Origin: Streptomyces tauricus
GTDB lineage: Bacteria; Actinomycetota; Actinomycetes; Streptomycetales; Streptomycetaceae
NCBI RefSeq assembly: GCF_014650955.1
Contig: NZ_BMVY01000027.1
Coordinates: forward strand, 60,623-124,622
Reading direction: 5' to 3'
Length of the DNA: 64,000 bases
The notes under the pieces are model-generated. The model had not been told where the DNA came from and searched no databases. It was given only the letters and a program-made list of their open reading frames with translations. Each line of letters begins with the position of its first letter. The first letter of the stretch is position 1. Positions 45,715 through 54,964 of this stretch are shown one piece after another. Made by a program: the position numbers and the translations under genes.

Positions 45715-46842
45715 ATGAAGCCTATGGGACGTCGCGGCTTTCTAGCCGCTTCCACGGCACTTGGCGCTGGTGCCGGCTTGTCCGCGTACGCCGCCGTTTC
45801 GGCAGCGGACGGGAACAAGACTCCGGACAAGACTCCGGACATTGCATTGCGAGACCGGGACCTGCCCTTCATCGGCACGGAGGAGACCTTTTCGACTCCC
45901 ACGTTGTTGAAGCTGAACTCCATCAATCAGGATCACATAGCGTTCCTTGAGGAAATTGGTCTTTCGGATCTGGGCCAACGCCGCATTGGCGATATGGATG
46001 CGGGGGGACTCAACGTTCAAATCCTCTCTGCCCATACCCCCTCCGTGCAAAATGTCCCTGGGCAAAGGGGTATCGACCTTGCCTATCGTATTAACCGGCA
46101 ACTTGTAGACGGGCCAATCGCCAAGTATCCGGGCCGCTTCAAGGCTTTCGCCACCTTGCCCTTGCGGAGCCCGGAGGCGGCGGCGGACGAACTGGAACGC
46201 TCGGTTCGGGAAGATGGCTTCTTGGGTGCACTGACCAACGGGCACATCGCGAAGAAGTATCTCGATCATCCCGATTTCGAGCCTGTGCTGGCACGTGCCG
46301 TTGCTCTCGATGTGCCGATCTACCTGCATCCCGGCTATCCGGCTGACGAGGTCTTCAAGATCTACTACAGCACCACACGGTCTAAATACAAGGAAGAGTA
46401 CCAAGACTACATTTTCAGTGGTTCTGGATATGGCTGGCACCAGGAGGTGCTGACCCAATGCATTCGGATGATCACGTACGGGGTTTTCGACAGATTCCCC
46501 AAACTGAAAATCATCATAGGTCACATGGGTGAAGGCCTTCCCTTCTACTACGAGCGGATCGTCAATGACATGGGCGAGCCGACCGAAGACTCGCTGGAGA
46601 AGCCCATCGGGCAATACTTCCAGGACAACTTCTGGGTCACAACCAGCGCATTCCCCCAGACCGAACTGCTCGATCTCCTGCTGAAGTACATAAGCGTGGA
46701 TCGAGTGATGTTCGCAACCGACTACCCGTTCGCGGACATAAAGGAGCAGACCGACTGGTTCCGCGGAGTCGATTTGCCACGCGAAGCCAAGGAGAAAATA
46801 GCGTTCCGAAATGCGGAAAAACTGTTCGGAATCAAAGTCTGA
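45715..46842 (+). CDS. Tat-exported amidohydrolase (metal-dependent hydrolase/decarboxylase, amidohydrolase_2)
   Basis: Protein of 375 residues with a twin-arginine-type leader (MGRRGFLAASTALGAGAG) and TIM-barrel features of the ACMSD/gamma-resorcylate decarboxylase branch: IYLHPGYPADEVF, IIIGHMGEGLPFYYERI (metal-ligand His) and VMFATDYPFAD (metal-ligand Asp). The usual N-terminal HxH metal motif is not obvious. GC content and codon use are clearly lower than in neighbouring genes (ATA, TTG and AAA codons), indicating recent acquisition. It is bracketed by IS fragments. Secretion by Tat implies action on an extracellular aromatic or carboxylic substrate. Confidence 0.85.
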   Translation: MKPMGRRGFLAASTALGAGAGLSAYAAVSAADGNKTPDKTPDIALRDRDLPFIGTEETFSTPTLLKLNSINQDHIAFLEEIGLSDLGQRRIGDMDAGGLNVQILSAHTPSVQNVPGQRGIDLAYRINRQLVDGPIAKYPGRFKAFATLPLRSPEAAADELERSVREDGFLGALTNGHIAKKYLDHPDFEPVLARAVALDVPIYLHPGYPADEVFKIYYSTTRSKYKEEYQDYIFSGSGYGWHQEVLTQCIRMITYGVFDRFPKLKIIIGHMGEGLPFYYERIVNDMGEPTEDSLEKPIGQYFQDNFWVTTSAFPQTELLDLLLKYISVDRVMFATDYPFADIKEQTDWFRGVDLPREAKEKIAFRNAEKLFGIKV

Positions 46843-47154
46843 CACGTCCCGACGGGCAGAACGATGCGCGTGAAGTGACGCGCCGGCGTCGGCAGAAGTG
46901 GAGAATGCTTTGGCTGAAGGCGACAGTGCAGCCAAAGTATGCAATGCGCGGCTGCCGCATCACGCGGTCTTCATACGACGGCAGATCACATGCTCTTCCA
47001 GAGAAGATCGAAGTGTGACGCTGGTTCGCTGTAGGCAAGCAAGCCGAGCGTACTAGCGACTCTCTTGAGATCCTCGGCGCGCTGACCCGCCCTGTGATGA
47101 ACGGCGCGGTTCGCAAAGGTCTGCTGCGGGGCCCGGGAACAGCAGAGACAAGGT
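46843..47154. other. Intergenic region without recognised gene
   Basis: These 312 bp between the amidohydrolase and the broken transposase contain only short unsupported frames. No hairpin terminator stands out. Confidence 0.4.
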
Positions 47155-48268
47155 GTGCTCCTGAGGTCGTGCTGTTCTGCCTGGTCCACGGCCGTAACGG
47201 CCGCTCTTCGGACCATGTGGTGCCGGGTCGGCCGTACTCGTTCGTTGCCGTGCTCGCCTCGGACCGTACGTCGTGGACGCAGGTCCTGGACGCGGTCCGG
47301 CTCGGACCGGTGGACGATGCCGCGGCCGTCACCACAGGTCGGCTGCGGGCCGTGGTCGAGTGCTTGGTCGCGGCCGGCCAGTGGCAGAGAGGTGACCGGA
47401 ACATCCTGGTCGTGATGGACGCGGGCTACGACGTGCGCCTGGCCTGGGTGCTGTGCGACCTGCCGGTCGAGCTGGTCGGGCGGCAGCGTTCGGAACGTGT
47501 CCTGCGACGGCCTGCGCCCTCGCTCAAGGAGTACGCCCAGTCCTGTCCCCAGGGCGGGCGGCCGCCCAGGCATGGCAAGGAGTTCAGCTCGGTCAGGCCC
47601 GCCTCCTGGCCCGATCCCTCTGTAGTCACGGTGAACGACACAGCCGCTACGGCAAGGCCAAGGCCCTCGCCTGGGACCGGATGCGTCCCAAGCTGCGGCA
47701 GCGATCCGCGTGGATCGACCACGACAGCGAACTCCCCGTCGTCGAGGGCGCGTTGATCCGGCTCAACGTCGATCACCTGTCCGGTGACCGGGACGCCCCA
47801 CCGGTCTGCTTGTGGTTCTCGGCCACCGGCGCCGGCCCGGACGGCATCGACTTCGTCTGGAGGTGCTACCTGCGCAGGTTCGACCTGGAGCACACCTTCC
47901 GCTTGGTCAAGCAGTCCCTCGGCTGGACGCGGCCACGGCTTCGCGACCCGCAGGCGGCGGACCGCTGGACCTGGCTCGTCATCGCCGCGCACACTCAACT
48001 CCGCCTCGCCGCACCACTCGCGGTCGACCGGCGCAAGCCCTGGGAGAAGACCACGCGTCCCGGCGAGACACTGACACCGACTCGCGTCCGGCGCGAAGTC
48101 CGACACAACCGTCCGCACCTTGTGTGTCCGGGCCGTGCACCGAAACCCAGCCGCCCCGGCCCAGGACGACCATCCGGCACCAGAAACCGGCACCCCGCCA
48201 CCCACTACGACGTAGGCAAGACCCTCAAGCGCCCCACGACCCTCACCGAACGTGACCGCCGAGGATGA
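47155..48268 (+). pseudogene. Broken IS transposase (IS701/IS4-like DDE), N-terminus lost and frameshifted
   Basis: The first segment reads VVLFCLVHGRNGR, PGRPYSFVAVLASDRTSW and ILVVMDAGYDV (first catalytic Asp). The frame then changes near 47636, and the second segment reads SAWIDHDSELPVVEGALI, DFVWRCYLRRFDLEHTFRLV (catalytic Glu) and RPGPGRPSGTRNRHPATHYD. Both halves match one transposase family common in Streptomyces. About 100 N-terminal residues are absent. Unlike the IS5 elements, no slippery heptamer is at the break, so this is decay. Confidence 0.82.
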
Positions 48269-48329
48269 GCAACAAGGTCAGCAGCTGTGCTCAATCCCCT
48301 GATCCATCACACTTGGTGACGGAGGGACT

Positions 48330-49219
48330 TAAAGGCGCTAACAAAGCCGCTGGACGTGGCGGTGCGTGATCAGACAGACCGCGAGTCCGAGGAAGGCTTC
48401 GTGGATGTCGTCGCGTCGTTCCCAGCGGATGCGCAGGCGGCGGAAGCCGTGCAGCCAGGCGATGGTCCGCTCGACGACGTACCGGAAAATGCCCAGGCCG
48501 GTGCCGTGTGGCTCGCCTCGTTTCGCGATCACGGGGCGGATCCCGCGTTGCCAGAGCAGGCGGCGGTACTTGTCGTGGTCGTAGCCGCGGTCGGCCAGCA
48601 GCGCGACGGGGCGGCGGCGTGGTCTGCCGACCCGGCCCGCGATGGCCGGGATCTTGTCGAGCAGAGGCAGGAGCTGGGTGACATCGTTGCGGTTGCCGCC
48701 GGTCAGCGACACCGCGAGCGGGATGCCCTGGCCGTCGACGATGAGGTGGTGCTTGCTGCCCGACCGTGCGCGGTCGACCGGGCTGGGCCCGCTTTTGGGC
48801 CCCGTCGGGCGGCCCGGACGTGCGAGGAGTCGATCACCGCCCGGTCCCAGTCCAACTGGTCCTTCGAGCGCAGCTTCTCCAGCAGGACGACGTGGAGCTG
48901 GTCCCAGACGCCGGCATCGTTCCAGGCGGCCAGCCGCCGCCAGCAGGCCATGCCCGAGCCGAAGCCCAGCTCCTGGGGCAGGTACTCCCACTGAATGCCG
49001 GTGTGCAGCACGAACAGGATCCCGCACAAGGCCTGCCGGTCCGGCACCCGCGGTCTGCCCTGCACCAGCTTCGGTGCCGGTTCGGGCAACAACGGCTCGA
49101 TGAGCGACCACAGTTCATCCGACACAATCCACGGCCGCGACTGACGTTTCGCCACAACCAGACCAACGAGCGAGGACACCCACAGTCACATGATCAACAG
49201 CTTTTGTTAGAAGCAGTTA
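48330..49219 (-). mobile_element. IS5-family insertion sequence, copy 2 (inverted relative to copy 1)
   Basis: 890-bp element with ends TAAAGGCGCTAACAAAG at 48330 and CTTTTGTTAGAAGCAGTTA to 49219, the same element as 43987-44877 with moderate divergence. Its right end lies directly against codon 1 of the truncated AfsR-type reading frame. Confidence 0.87.
48338..49155 (-). CDS. IS5-family transposase made by -1 frameshift (copy 2)
   Basis: The first frame starts at GTG 49155 (VAKRQSRPWIVSDELWSLI). The slippery heptamer CCCAAAA lies at 48799-48793 on this strand, at the same point as in copy 1. The second frame runs to 48338 and ends LITHRHVQRLC. Catalytic Asp, Asp and Glu positions are conserved (AVIDSSHV, ADRGYDHDKYR, VVERTIAWLHG). 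It appears functional. Confidence 0.88.
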
Positions 49220-49222
49220 GCC

Positions 49223-51838
49223 TTGGCCCAGGAGCTGGCGGCCAACGCGGAGAATGCGAAGACCGCCGGTGACCTCTCCCGTGCACGAGCCCTGCTGAAC
49301 AAGGCACTGAGCCTGTGGGACGGTGAGGTGCTGGCGAGTGTTCCGGGTCCGTACGCGGAGACCCAGCGCACCCGGCTGCAGGAGTGGAAGCTCCAGCTCA
49401 CCGAGTCCCGCCTCGACATGGACCTCGAACAGGGCTGCCACGCCGAAGCCGTCTCAGAACTCACAACCCTCACCGCAGCCCACCCCCTGCGGGAGCGGCT
49501 GCGCGAACTGCTGATGCTGGCGCTCTACCACTCGGGCCGACAGGCGGAGGCCCTCGCGGTGTACGCGGACACCCGGCGGCTACTCGCGGACGAACTCGGG
49601 GTAGACCCGCAGCCGGGATTGCAGGAGTTGCAGGAGCGCATCATGCAGACCGCGCCCACACTCACGGAAACTTCCGCGCCCCTAACGCCTGAAGCCGTGA
49701 CTCCCTGGGCACCGCCCGCCCAACTCCCCTCGACGGTCACGGACTTCACCGGCCGCACGTCCTTCGTCTCCGAACTGTGCGACGTCCTGGCGAGCGCCGA
49801 GGGCCGCGTGATGGCGGTGTCCGCGCTGGCGGGCTTCGGAGGCGTGGGCAAGACCACGCTGGCCGTCCACGTCGCCCACCAGGCCCGAGGAGCCTTCCCG
49901 GACGGGCAGCTGTACGTGGACCTGCAGGGCGCCGGCGCGCGGGCCGCGGCACCGGAAGCCGTACTGGGCGCCTTCCTGCGCGCCCTCGGCACCCCGGACT
50001 CGTCCATTCCGGACACCCTGGAGGAACGCGCCGCCCTGTACCGCTCGGTGCTGGACGGCCGCCACGTCCTGGTCCTCCTCGACAACGCGCGCGACGCGGC
50101 CCAGGTCCGACCCCTGCTGCCCGGCACCGAGGGCTGCGCCGCACTGGTCACCTCGCGGGTACGGATGGTCGACCTGGCCGGCGCCCACCTGGTCGACCTC
50201 GACGTGATGTCGCCGGAGGAGGCCCTCCAGCTCTTCACGAAGATCGTCGGCACCAAACGGGTGGAATCGGAAAACCAGTCCACGCTGGACGTCGTGGCGG
50301 CCTGCGGCTTCCTGCCGCTCGCCATCCGGATCGCCGCCTCCCGGCTGGCCTCCCACCGCACCTGGACCGTCTCGGTCCTCGCCGCGAAACTCGCCGACGA
50401 GCGGCGGCGCCTCGATCAACCGCAGGCCGGCGACCTGGCCGTGAAAGCCACCTTCGAACTGGGCTACGGACAACTGGAGGCGGCCCAGGCCCGCGCCTTC
50501 CGGCTGCTGGGCCTCGCGGACGGCCCCGACATGTCCCTGGCCGCCGCCGCCGCGGTCCTCGACCTGCCCCTCGACGACACCGAGGAACTCCTCGAATCCC
50601 TCGTCGACACCTCGCTCCTGGAATCGGCGGCGCCCGGCCGCTACCGCTACCACAACCTCGTACGGCTCTACGCGCGTGCGTGCGCCGAACGCGACGAACA
50701 GCCGCCGGGCGAACGGGCCGCCGCGATGTCGCGCCTGCTCGACTTCTACCTCGCCACGGCCGCGCGCGTGTACGCCATCGAGCGCCCCGGCGACCGCCTG
50801 GTCGACCACCTGGAGACGACGCAGTACCCGGGCCTGGCCTTCACCGGAGGCAGCGCCGCGCTGGACTGGCTCTACACGGAGGCCGCACCGCTGCTGGCCT
50901 GCGTACGGCAGTCCGCGGGGACGGAGCGCTTGCGGCGGGCGGTGGACCTGCTGTGGGCCGCCCGGGATCTTACTGAGTCGGGCGCCAACTCCCACCAATA
51001 CGAGACGACGGCCAGAGCGATGTGCGACGCCACCCGGGCCGCGGGAGACGCCCACGCGGAGGGCAGAGCGCGAACCACGCTGACCCACCCGCTGCTGGTG
51101 TCGGGGCGGATCCAGCAGGCGGCCGAGCAGGCAGAGCTCGCCATGGGCCTCTCCGCGACCGCCCATGACGCCATGGCCATGAGCTGGGCGGCCAACGACC
51201 GGGGGCTCACCTTCCTCCACCAGGAGCAGTACGCGAGCGGCAAGACGTACTTCGAACTCGCGATAGAGGGGCACGAAACGATCCGCAACAAGCCGCTCAA
51301 AGCACTCAGCCTGTGCAACCTCTCGCGCGCCCACCTCGGCATGGGCAACACCGACAAGGCCGTGGAGATCGCGCAGCGCGCCCTGGCCACGTACCTGGAG
51401 ATCGGCAAGACGCTGCGGCTGGCCAACGGGCACTTCACGCTGGGCATCGCGCTGGCCCGGGCCAGTCGGCATGCCGAGGCCCTCAGCCAGTTCTCCGACG
51501 CCCTGTCCGTCTTCGCCAGCCACCGCCAGCCGCTCTGGGAAGGCACCACCAACTTCCGGATGGCAGAGGTGCATCTGGCGGCCCGCAGGCCCGCACAGGC
51601 CGCCCAGCACGCCGAGCAGGCACTCGCGCTCGGCTGCATCGGCGGCGACCGGATGCAGGGCATCGCCCTGACACTCCTAGGCCGGGCGCTCACCATGCTC
51701 GGGCAGGTGGACCGCGCCAGGGCCTGCTGGCGCGAGGCGCTCAACCTCCTCGAACTGAACGACGGCGACGCACAGGCAGAGGAGGTCCGTACGCTGCTCA
51801 CACCCGATAGTAGGTTCTCGAAAACGATCCGTCGATAA
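49223..51838 (+). CDS. AfsR/SARP-type regulator truncated by IS insertion (BTAD-NB-ARC-TPR remains)
   Basis: An 871-residue open frame from TTG 49223, directly adjoining IS copy 2. It begins in the middle of the bacterial transcriptional activation domain (BTAD: ARALLNKALSLWDGEVLASV, LRERLRELLMLALYHSGRQA). An NB-ARC ATPase follows (P-loop LAGFGGVGKTTLAVHVA near residue 210, LVLLDNARDAAQVRPLLPG, and a GLPL-type GFLPLAIRIAA), then about 350 residues of TPR helices. The N-terminal OmpR-type DNA-binding domain expected in AfsR is missing and is not found on the other side of the IS. The protein, if made, cannot act as a normal SARP. Confidence 0.88.
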   Translation: MAQELAANAENAKTAGDLSRARALLNKALSLWDGEVLASVPGPYAETQRTRLQEWKLQLTESRLDMDLEQGCHAEAVSELTTLTAAHPLRERLRELLMLALYHSGRQAEALAVYADTRRLLADELGVDPQPGLQELQERIMQTAPTLTETSAPLTPEAVTPWAPPAQLPSTVTDFTGRTSFVSELCDVLASAEGRVMAVSALAGFGGVGKTTLAVHVAHQARGAFPDGQLYVDLQGAGARAAAPEAVLGAFLRALGTPDSSIPDTLEERAALYRSVLDGRHVLVLLDNARDAAQVRPLLPGTEGCAALVTSRVRMVDLAGAHLVDLDVMSPEEALQLFTKIVGTKRVESENQSTLDVVAACGFLPLAIRIAASRLASHRTWTVSVLAAKLADERRRLDQPQAGDLAVKATFELGYGQLEAAQARAFRLLGLADGPDMSLAAAAAVLDLPLDDTEELLESLVDTSLLESAAPGRYRYHNLVRLYARACAERDEQPPGERAAAMSRLLDFYLATAARVYAIERPGDRLVDHLETTQYPGLAFTGGSAALDWLYTEAAPLLACVRQSAGTERLRRAVDLLWAARDLTESGANSHQYETTARAMCDATRAAGDAHAEGRARTTLTHPLLVSGRIQQAAEQAELAMGLSATAHDAMAMSWAANDRGLTFLHQEQYASGKTYFELAIEGHETIRNKPLKALSLCNLSRAHLGMGNTDKAVEIAQRALATYLEIGKTLRLANGHFTLGIALARASRHAEALSQFSDALSVFASHRQPLWEGTTNFRMAEVHLAARRPAQAAQHAEQALALGCIGGDRMQGIALTLLGRALTMLGQVDRARACWREALNLLELNDGDAQAEEVRTLLTPDSRFSKTIRR

Positions 51839-51845
51839 CGAGCTG

Positions 51846-51959
51846 GTGCGTCAAGGGATCACTGGACGCCACCCTGGTCCGACCCGATTGGTCGTAGAAG
51901 CAGCGGTCGACGTCGCCCATGACGCCTCCGGACGGCAGCCGGGAGCCGCTCGCGCCCTG
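51846..51959 (+). pseudogene. Possible remnant of ATP-dependent DNA ligase C-terminus
   Basis: The stretch reads TRLVVEAAVDVAHDASGRQP, resembling the final LVVEVGVDVARDASGR block of actinobacterial ATP-dependent DNA ligases. It lacks the remainder of the gene and continues into sequence antisense to the caspase-primase gene. Short and low confidence. Confidence 0.35.
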
Positions 51960-52047
51960 GCTGCGAGTATGGGGCTGGTCCCTGATCCTGCCCGTGCCGC
52001 TGTTGGATGGTCTCGGCCCGCTGCTCGCCGCAGTGTGTCGCGCGCGT

Positions 52048-54621
52048 TCAGAGAGCCTGAACGCCTCTTACGCGTAGGTCCATGGCGTACTGCTGCAGCT
52101 TCCAAAGCTCGCTTTCGACGCCTTTTTGCTGGACCGGGTCGTCACCTGCACCGAGGACTGCAAGAGCTCTCTGCAGGTAGTGGATACGGCGGTCGACACT
52201 GCGCTGGCGGACGTGGGCCAACTGGTCCCCGGCGTACGCATCGTCGACTGTCTTGCGATAGACCGTCTCTATGGCCAGCTCGGTGACCAGGGCCCGCACC
52301 GCGTCATCGGGAGCCGCCTCGCGGACCGAAACCAGATAGGCGTGTGGATCTTTGCAGCCCTGTTCGACGCCTCCGGCGTCCAGGATGGCCTGCCGTACGG
52401 CGGCATATGGCGGGGCAGTGAACTCATCGGCTCCGTACGCATCGAATGTGGGCGATACCAAGTGCGGGTACTGCAGTGCGAGTTTGAGCAATTCACGCTC
52501 GGTTGCGTATACCGGCTTACGCGAAAGAGGCGCGGAGCTGTCGGAGGCTGACGCCCGTGCCTCGCGTGCCAGTTGAGCGACGTGCCTCGCCACGAACTGA
52601 GTGTCGCGGATCTTGAGCATATCGGCGAGCTGGACGGCGATTTCGTGCTGGAAGGCGCTGCTCTTGATACGGGCTACGAGGGGGGCCGCCTCGTCAAGTG
52701 CGGCGACACGGCCGACCGGGGTCTGCAGATTGTGACGTGTAGCAATCTGTTGGAACACGAACTCAAGGAGAGGTATACGGGGCTCCGCGAGATCTGTGAC
52801 AGCCTCGTTGCCCTTGGCTATGCGCAGCTCACACGGGTTAAGGCCGTCGGGGACGATGGTGATGTAAGACGCGGCGGCGAATAGCTGGTCGCTCTCGATG
52901 AAGCGCAGGGCCGCCCTCTGCCCGGCTTCGTCGCCGTCGAAGGTGAAAGTCGTCCGTCCCCTGCCGTCCTCTCCCAGCAGACGGTGCAACAGGTGGACGT
53001 GGTCGCTGCTGAAGATGGTGCCGCAGGGGGCGATGGCGGTGTTGACGCCCGCCATATGGCAGGCCATGACGTCGGTGTAGCCCTCGACCACGACGGCGCG
53101 GCTGGACGTGGCGATGCTTTTCCGGGCGAGATCGATGCCGAACAGGACCTGCGACTTGTCGTAGATCGGGGTCTTGGGGGTGGTGATGTACTTCGGCCCG
53201 TTGTCCTGGTCGTGTAGCCGGCGCGCGGCGAAGCCGACGGTATCGCCGATCATGTCGCGGATCGGCCAAACGAGACGGCCGCGGAAGCGGTCGATGGGGC
53301 CGCGGCGGCCCTCCTGGGAGAGACCGGAAAGTGTGAGTTCTTTGTGAGTGAAGCCTTTGTCGCGTAGGAAGCGGGTGAGGTTGTCCCAGCTGGCTGGGCT
53401 GTAGCCCACGCCGAAGTGGGCGGCCGCGGCCTGGTCGAAGCCGCGCTCGGCGAGAAACGTGCGCGCAACAGCGGCCTGTGGAGACTCCAGTTGGGTGCGG
53501 TAGAAGTCGACGGCGAGCCGGTGAGCCTCAAGGAGCCGATCCCGGGAGGTTGGCTGGCCGGCGCTGTCCGTTTCGGTGAGGCCAGCCTGGCGGACGAGCC
53601 AGTCGAACGCCTCCGTGGGGGAGAAATGCTCCATCGCCATGGCGAGCTGGATCACGTGACCGCCAGCATGGCAGTCGAAGCAGTAGAAGAGCTGCTTGTC
53701 ACGGCTGACGCTGAAGCTCGACTCGTCGGAGTCACACAAGGGGCAGTCACCGCGCAACTCCCGTCCGCTTCCGCGGAGCCGGGTGTAGCGAGCCGCGATG
53801 TTCTCGATGCGTACATGCTTCCTCAGCGCCTTAGTGTCACCTCTTCTCACAGAGGCAGACCGGGGCGCGGGCTGGGGCGATCTCAGCGCAATGTTACGCG
53901 TGAACGGGAAGTGACTGGCTGTGTCGTAGACCTTCCGGTTGGGCAGCGGCAGACCAGCGGCGCGTACCCGGTTGCGCAGCGGCAGCCACAGATCCTCAAG
54001 GGTGAGGACGTCAGGACCGTCCGGAAGACCCGCCTGAACGAGATCACAGAACTCACGCGTGAACGAGGTGCACGCGCTCTCCTGCTGTTCCAAGGGAACC
54101 ACGTGGGCGGGCCCATCGGCAGCTGTCAGAGTGTAGGTCCCGCTGACGGCAGTGATGTCGGCAAGCTCCGCACCGGACAGAGCCTGGATGGCGCGCCCCG
54201 ATGAACAGCAGTCGAGAATCGCTATCTTGACCGCCGCGGGTGAACGCATCAGGGCAGCGCGTACCTCCGGATACGGCAGACCGGTCACATCAGGATGGTC
54301 GTGGTGAGCGTCCCGGGTGACCAGGCAGAGTTCGCCACGCTCGGTGGTGGTGCCGTGCCCGACGAAGTACACCAGGAAGGTCCCTGTCGTTTCCTCCGCA
54401 ATCAAACGCAGTTGTAGCGCCAGGTTGGACTGGCGATCAGGATCCTTGAAGACAGTGACGTCCCCCGGATCCCAGCCGCACAACCGGCCATCGGTCAGCA
54501 CGCGGTGCATGCGGCGCAGGCTGTTCGCCGCGGCTGGAACGGGGAGGTACCGGGCATCGTCGTAACTTGAGGTTCCGATCAGAACGGCATGATTCCGCGG
54601 CCGTGCGTCCTCACTGCCCAT
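52048..54621 (-). CDS. Caspase-like protease fused to DnaG-type primase
   Basis: 857 residues joining two normally separate proteins. Residues 1-245 are a caspase/metacaspase-like (C14) domain: HAVLIGTSSYDDARYLP, catalytic His89 in FLVYFVGHGTT and catalytic Cys138 in KIAILDCCSSGRA. Residues 265-857 are a near-complete bacterial primase. A zinc finger has C293, C296, C314 and C317 (CPLC in place of CHC2). The RNA-polymerase core shows FRGRLVWPIRDMIGDTVGFA and PKYITTPKTPIYDKS, TOPRIM has E513 (VVVEGYTDVM) and D562/D564 (FTFDGDEAGQRA), and a DnaB-binding-like C-terminus includes ERELLKLALQYPHLV. The start overlaps the EACC1-like gene by 11 nt. I infer a conflict or anti-phage effector in which the primase part senses or modifies replication. 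Confidence 0.92.
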   Translation of the reverse strand: MGSEDARPRNHAVLIGTSSYDDARYLPVPAAANSLRRMHRVLTDGRLCGWDPGDVTVFKDPDRQSNLALQLRLIAEETTGTFLVYFVGHGTTTERGELCLVTRDAHHDHPDVTGLPYPEVRAALMRSPAAVKIAILDCCSSGRAIQALSGAELADITAVSGTYTLTAADGPAHVVPLEQQESACTSFTREFCDLVQAGLPDGPDVLTLEDLWLPLRNRVRAAGLPLPNRKVYDTASHFPFTRNIALRSPQPAPRSASVRRGDTKALRKHVRIENIAARYTRLRGSGRELRGDCPLCDSDESSFSVSRDKQLFYCFDCHAGGHVIQLAMAMEHFSPTEAFDWLVRQAGLTETDSAGQPTSRDRLLEAHRLAVDFYRTQLESPQAAVARTFLAERGFDQAAAAHFGVGYSPASWDNLTRFLRDKGFTHKELTLSGLSQEGRRGPIDRFRGRLVWPIRDMIGDTVGFAARRLHDQDNGPKYITTPKTPIYDKSQVLFGIDLARKSIATSSRAVVVEGYTDVMACHMAGVNTAIAPCGTIFSSDHVHLLHRLLGEDGRGRTTFTFDGDEAGQRAALRFIESDQLFAAASYITIVPDGLNPCELRIAKGNEAVTDLAEPRIPLLEFVFQQIATRHNLQTPVGRVAALDEAAPLVARIKSSAFQHEIAVQLADMLKIRDTQFVARHVAQLAREARASASDSSAPLSRKPVYATERELLKLALQYPHLVSPTFDAYGADEFTAPPYAAVRQAILDAGGVEQGCKDPHAYLVSVREAAPDDAVRALVTELAIETVYRKTVDDAYAGDQLAHVRQRSVDRRIHYLQRALAVLGAGDDPVQQKGVESELWKLQQYAMDLRVRGVQAL

Positions 54622-54964
54622 CGAGGACTTCCTTCACCAGCCTCAGGAGCTCGGCTTCGGCTACCGGACTGGACCCGTTTCGCACGATCTCCACGGAACG
54701 ATCGCCCACCGACACAACGACCTTCTGCTCCGTGCGTCGGCTGTTGAGCCACGCCTGCAACGAGGTCACGAGTGCAGTCACGACGCCGCCTGAACCCACG
54801 ACGACTGAGACCAGTTCGAAGGTACCGCCCAACTCTCCCTGCAATGGCGCCTGCCGCTGCAGGCGGATGCGGCCTTGCAGAGCACGTTCCGCGCGCAGCC
54901 AGTCCGCAAGCGACACCAAGCCGTCGAACTGGTCTTCGGCAACCAGTGTTACCTGAACTTCCAA
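54611..54964 (-). CDS. EACC1-like effector-associated small membrane protein
   Basis: Protein of 117 residues from TTG 54964, behind GGGGGAGG. The N-terminal half has a predicted helix (FDGLVSLADWLRAERALQG) and RIRLQRQAPLQGELGG. A hydrophobic helix ELVSVVVGSGGVVTALVTSL follows, then AWLNSRRTEQKVVVSVGDRS with beta strands and a C-terminal helix. This pattern matches the effector-associated constant component EACC1 found next to caspase-type effectors in multicellular actinobacteria. It overlaps the caspase-primase gene by 11 nt, implying coupled synthesis and a joint role at the membrane. Confidence 0.82.
   Translation of the reverse strand: MEVQVTLVAEDQFDGLVSLADWLRAERALQGRIRLQRQAPLQGELGGTFELVSVVVGSGGVVTALVTSLQAWLNSRRTEQKVVVSVGDRSVEIVRNGSSPVAEAELLRLVKEVLDGQ

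Noticed and set aside
47094..47756. Independent 220-residue gene
   Set aside because: It is the first half of a frameshifted transposase; its last third is out-of-frame noise.
44880..49222. Calling the IS-bounded block a proven composite transposon
   Set aside because: No matching target duplications are visible at the outer ends, so it is reported only as composite-like.
49682..51610. 642-residue minus-strand frame opposite the AfsR-type gene
   Set aside because: Shadow; the plus strand shows complete NB-ARC and TPR features.
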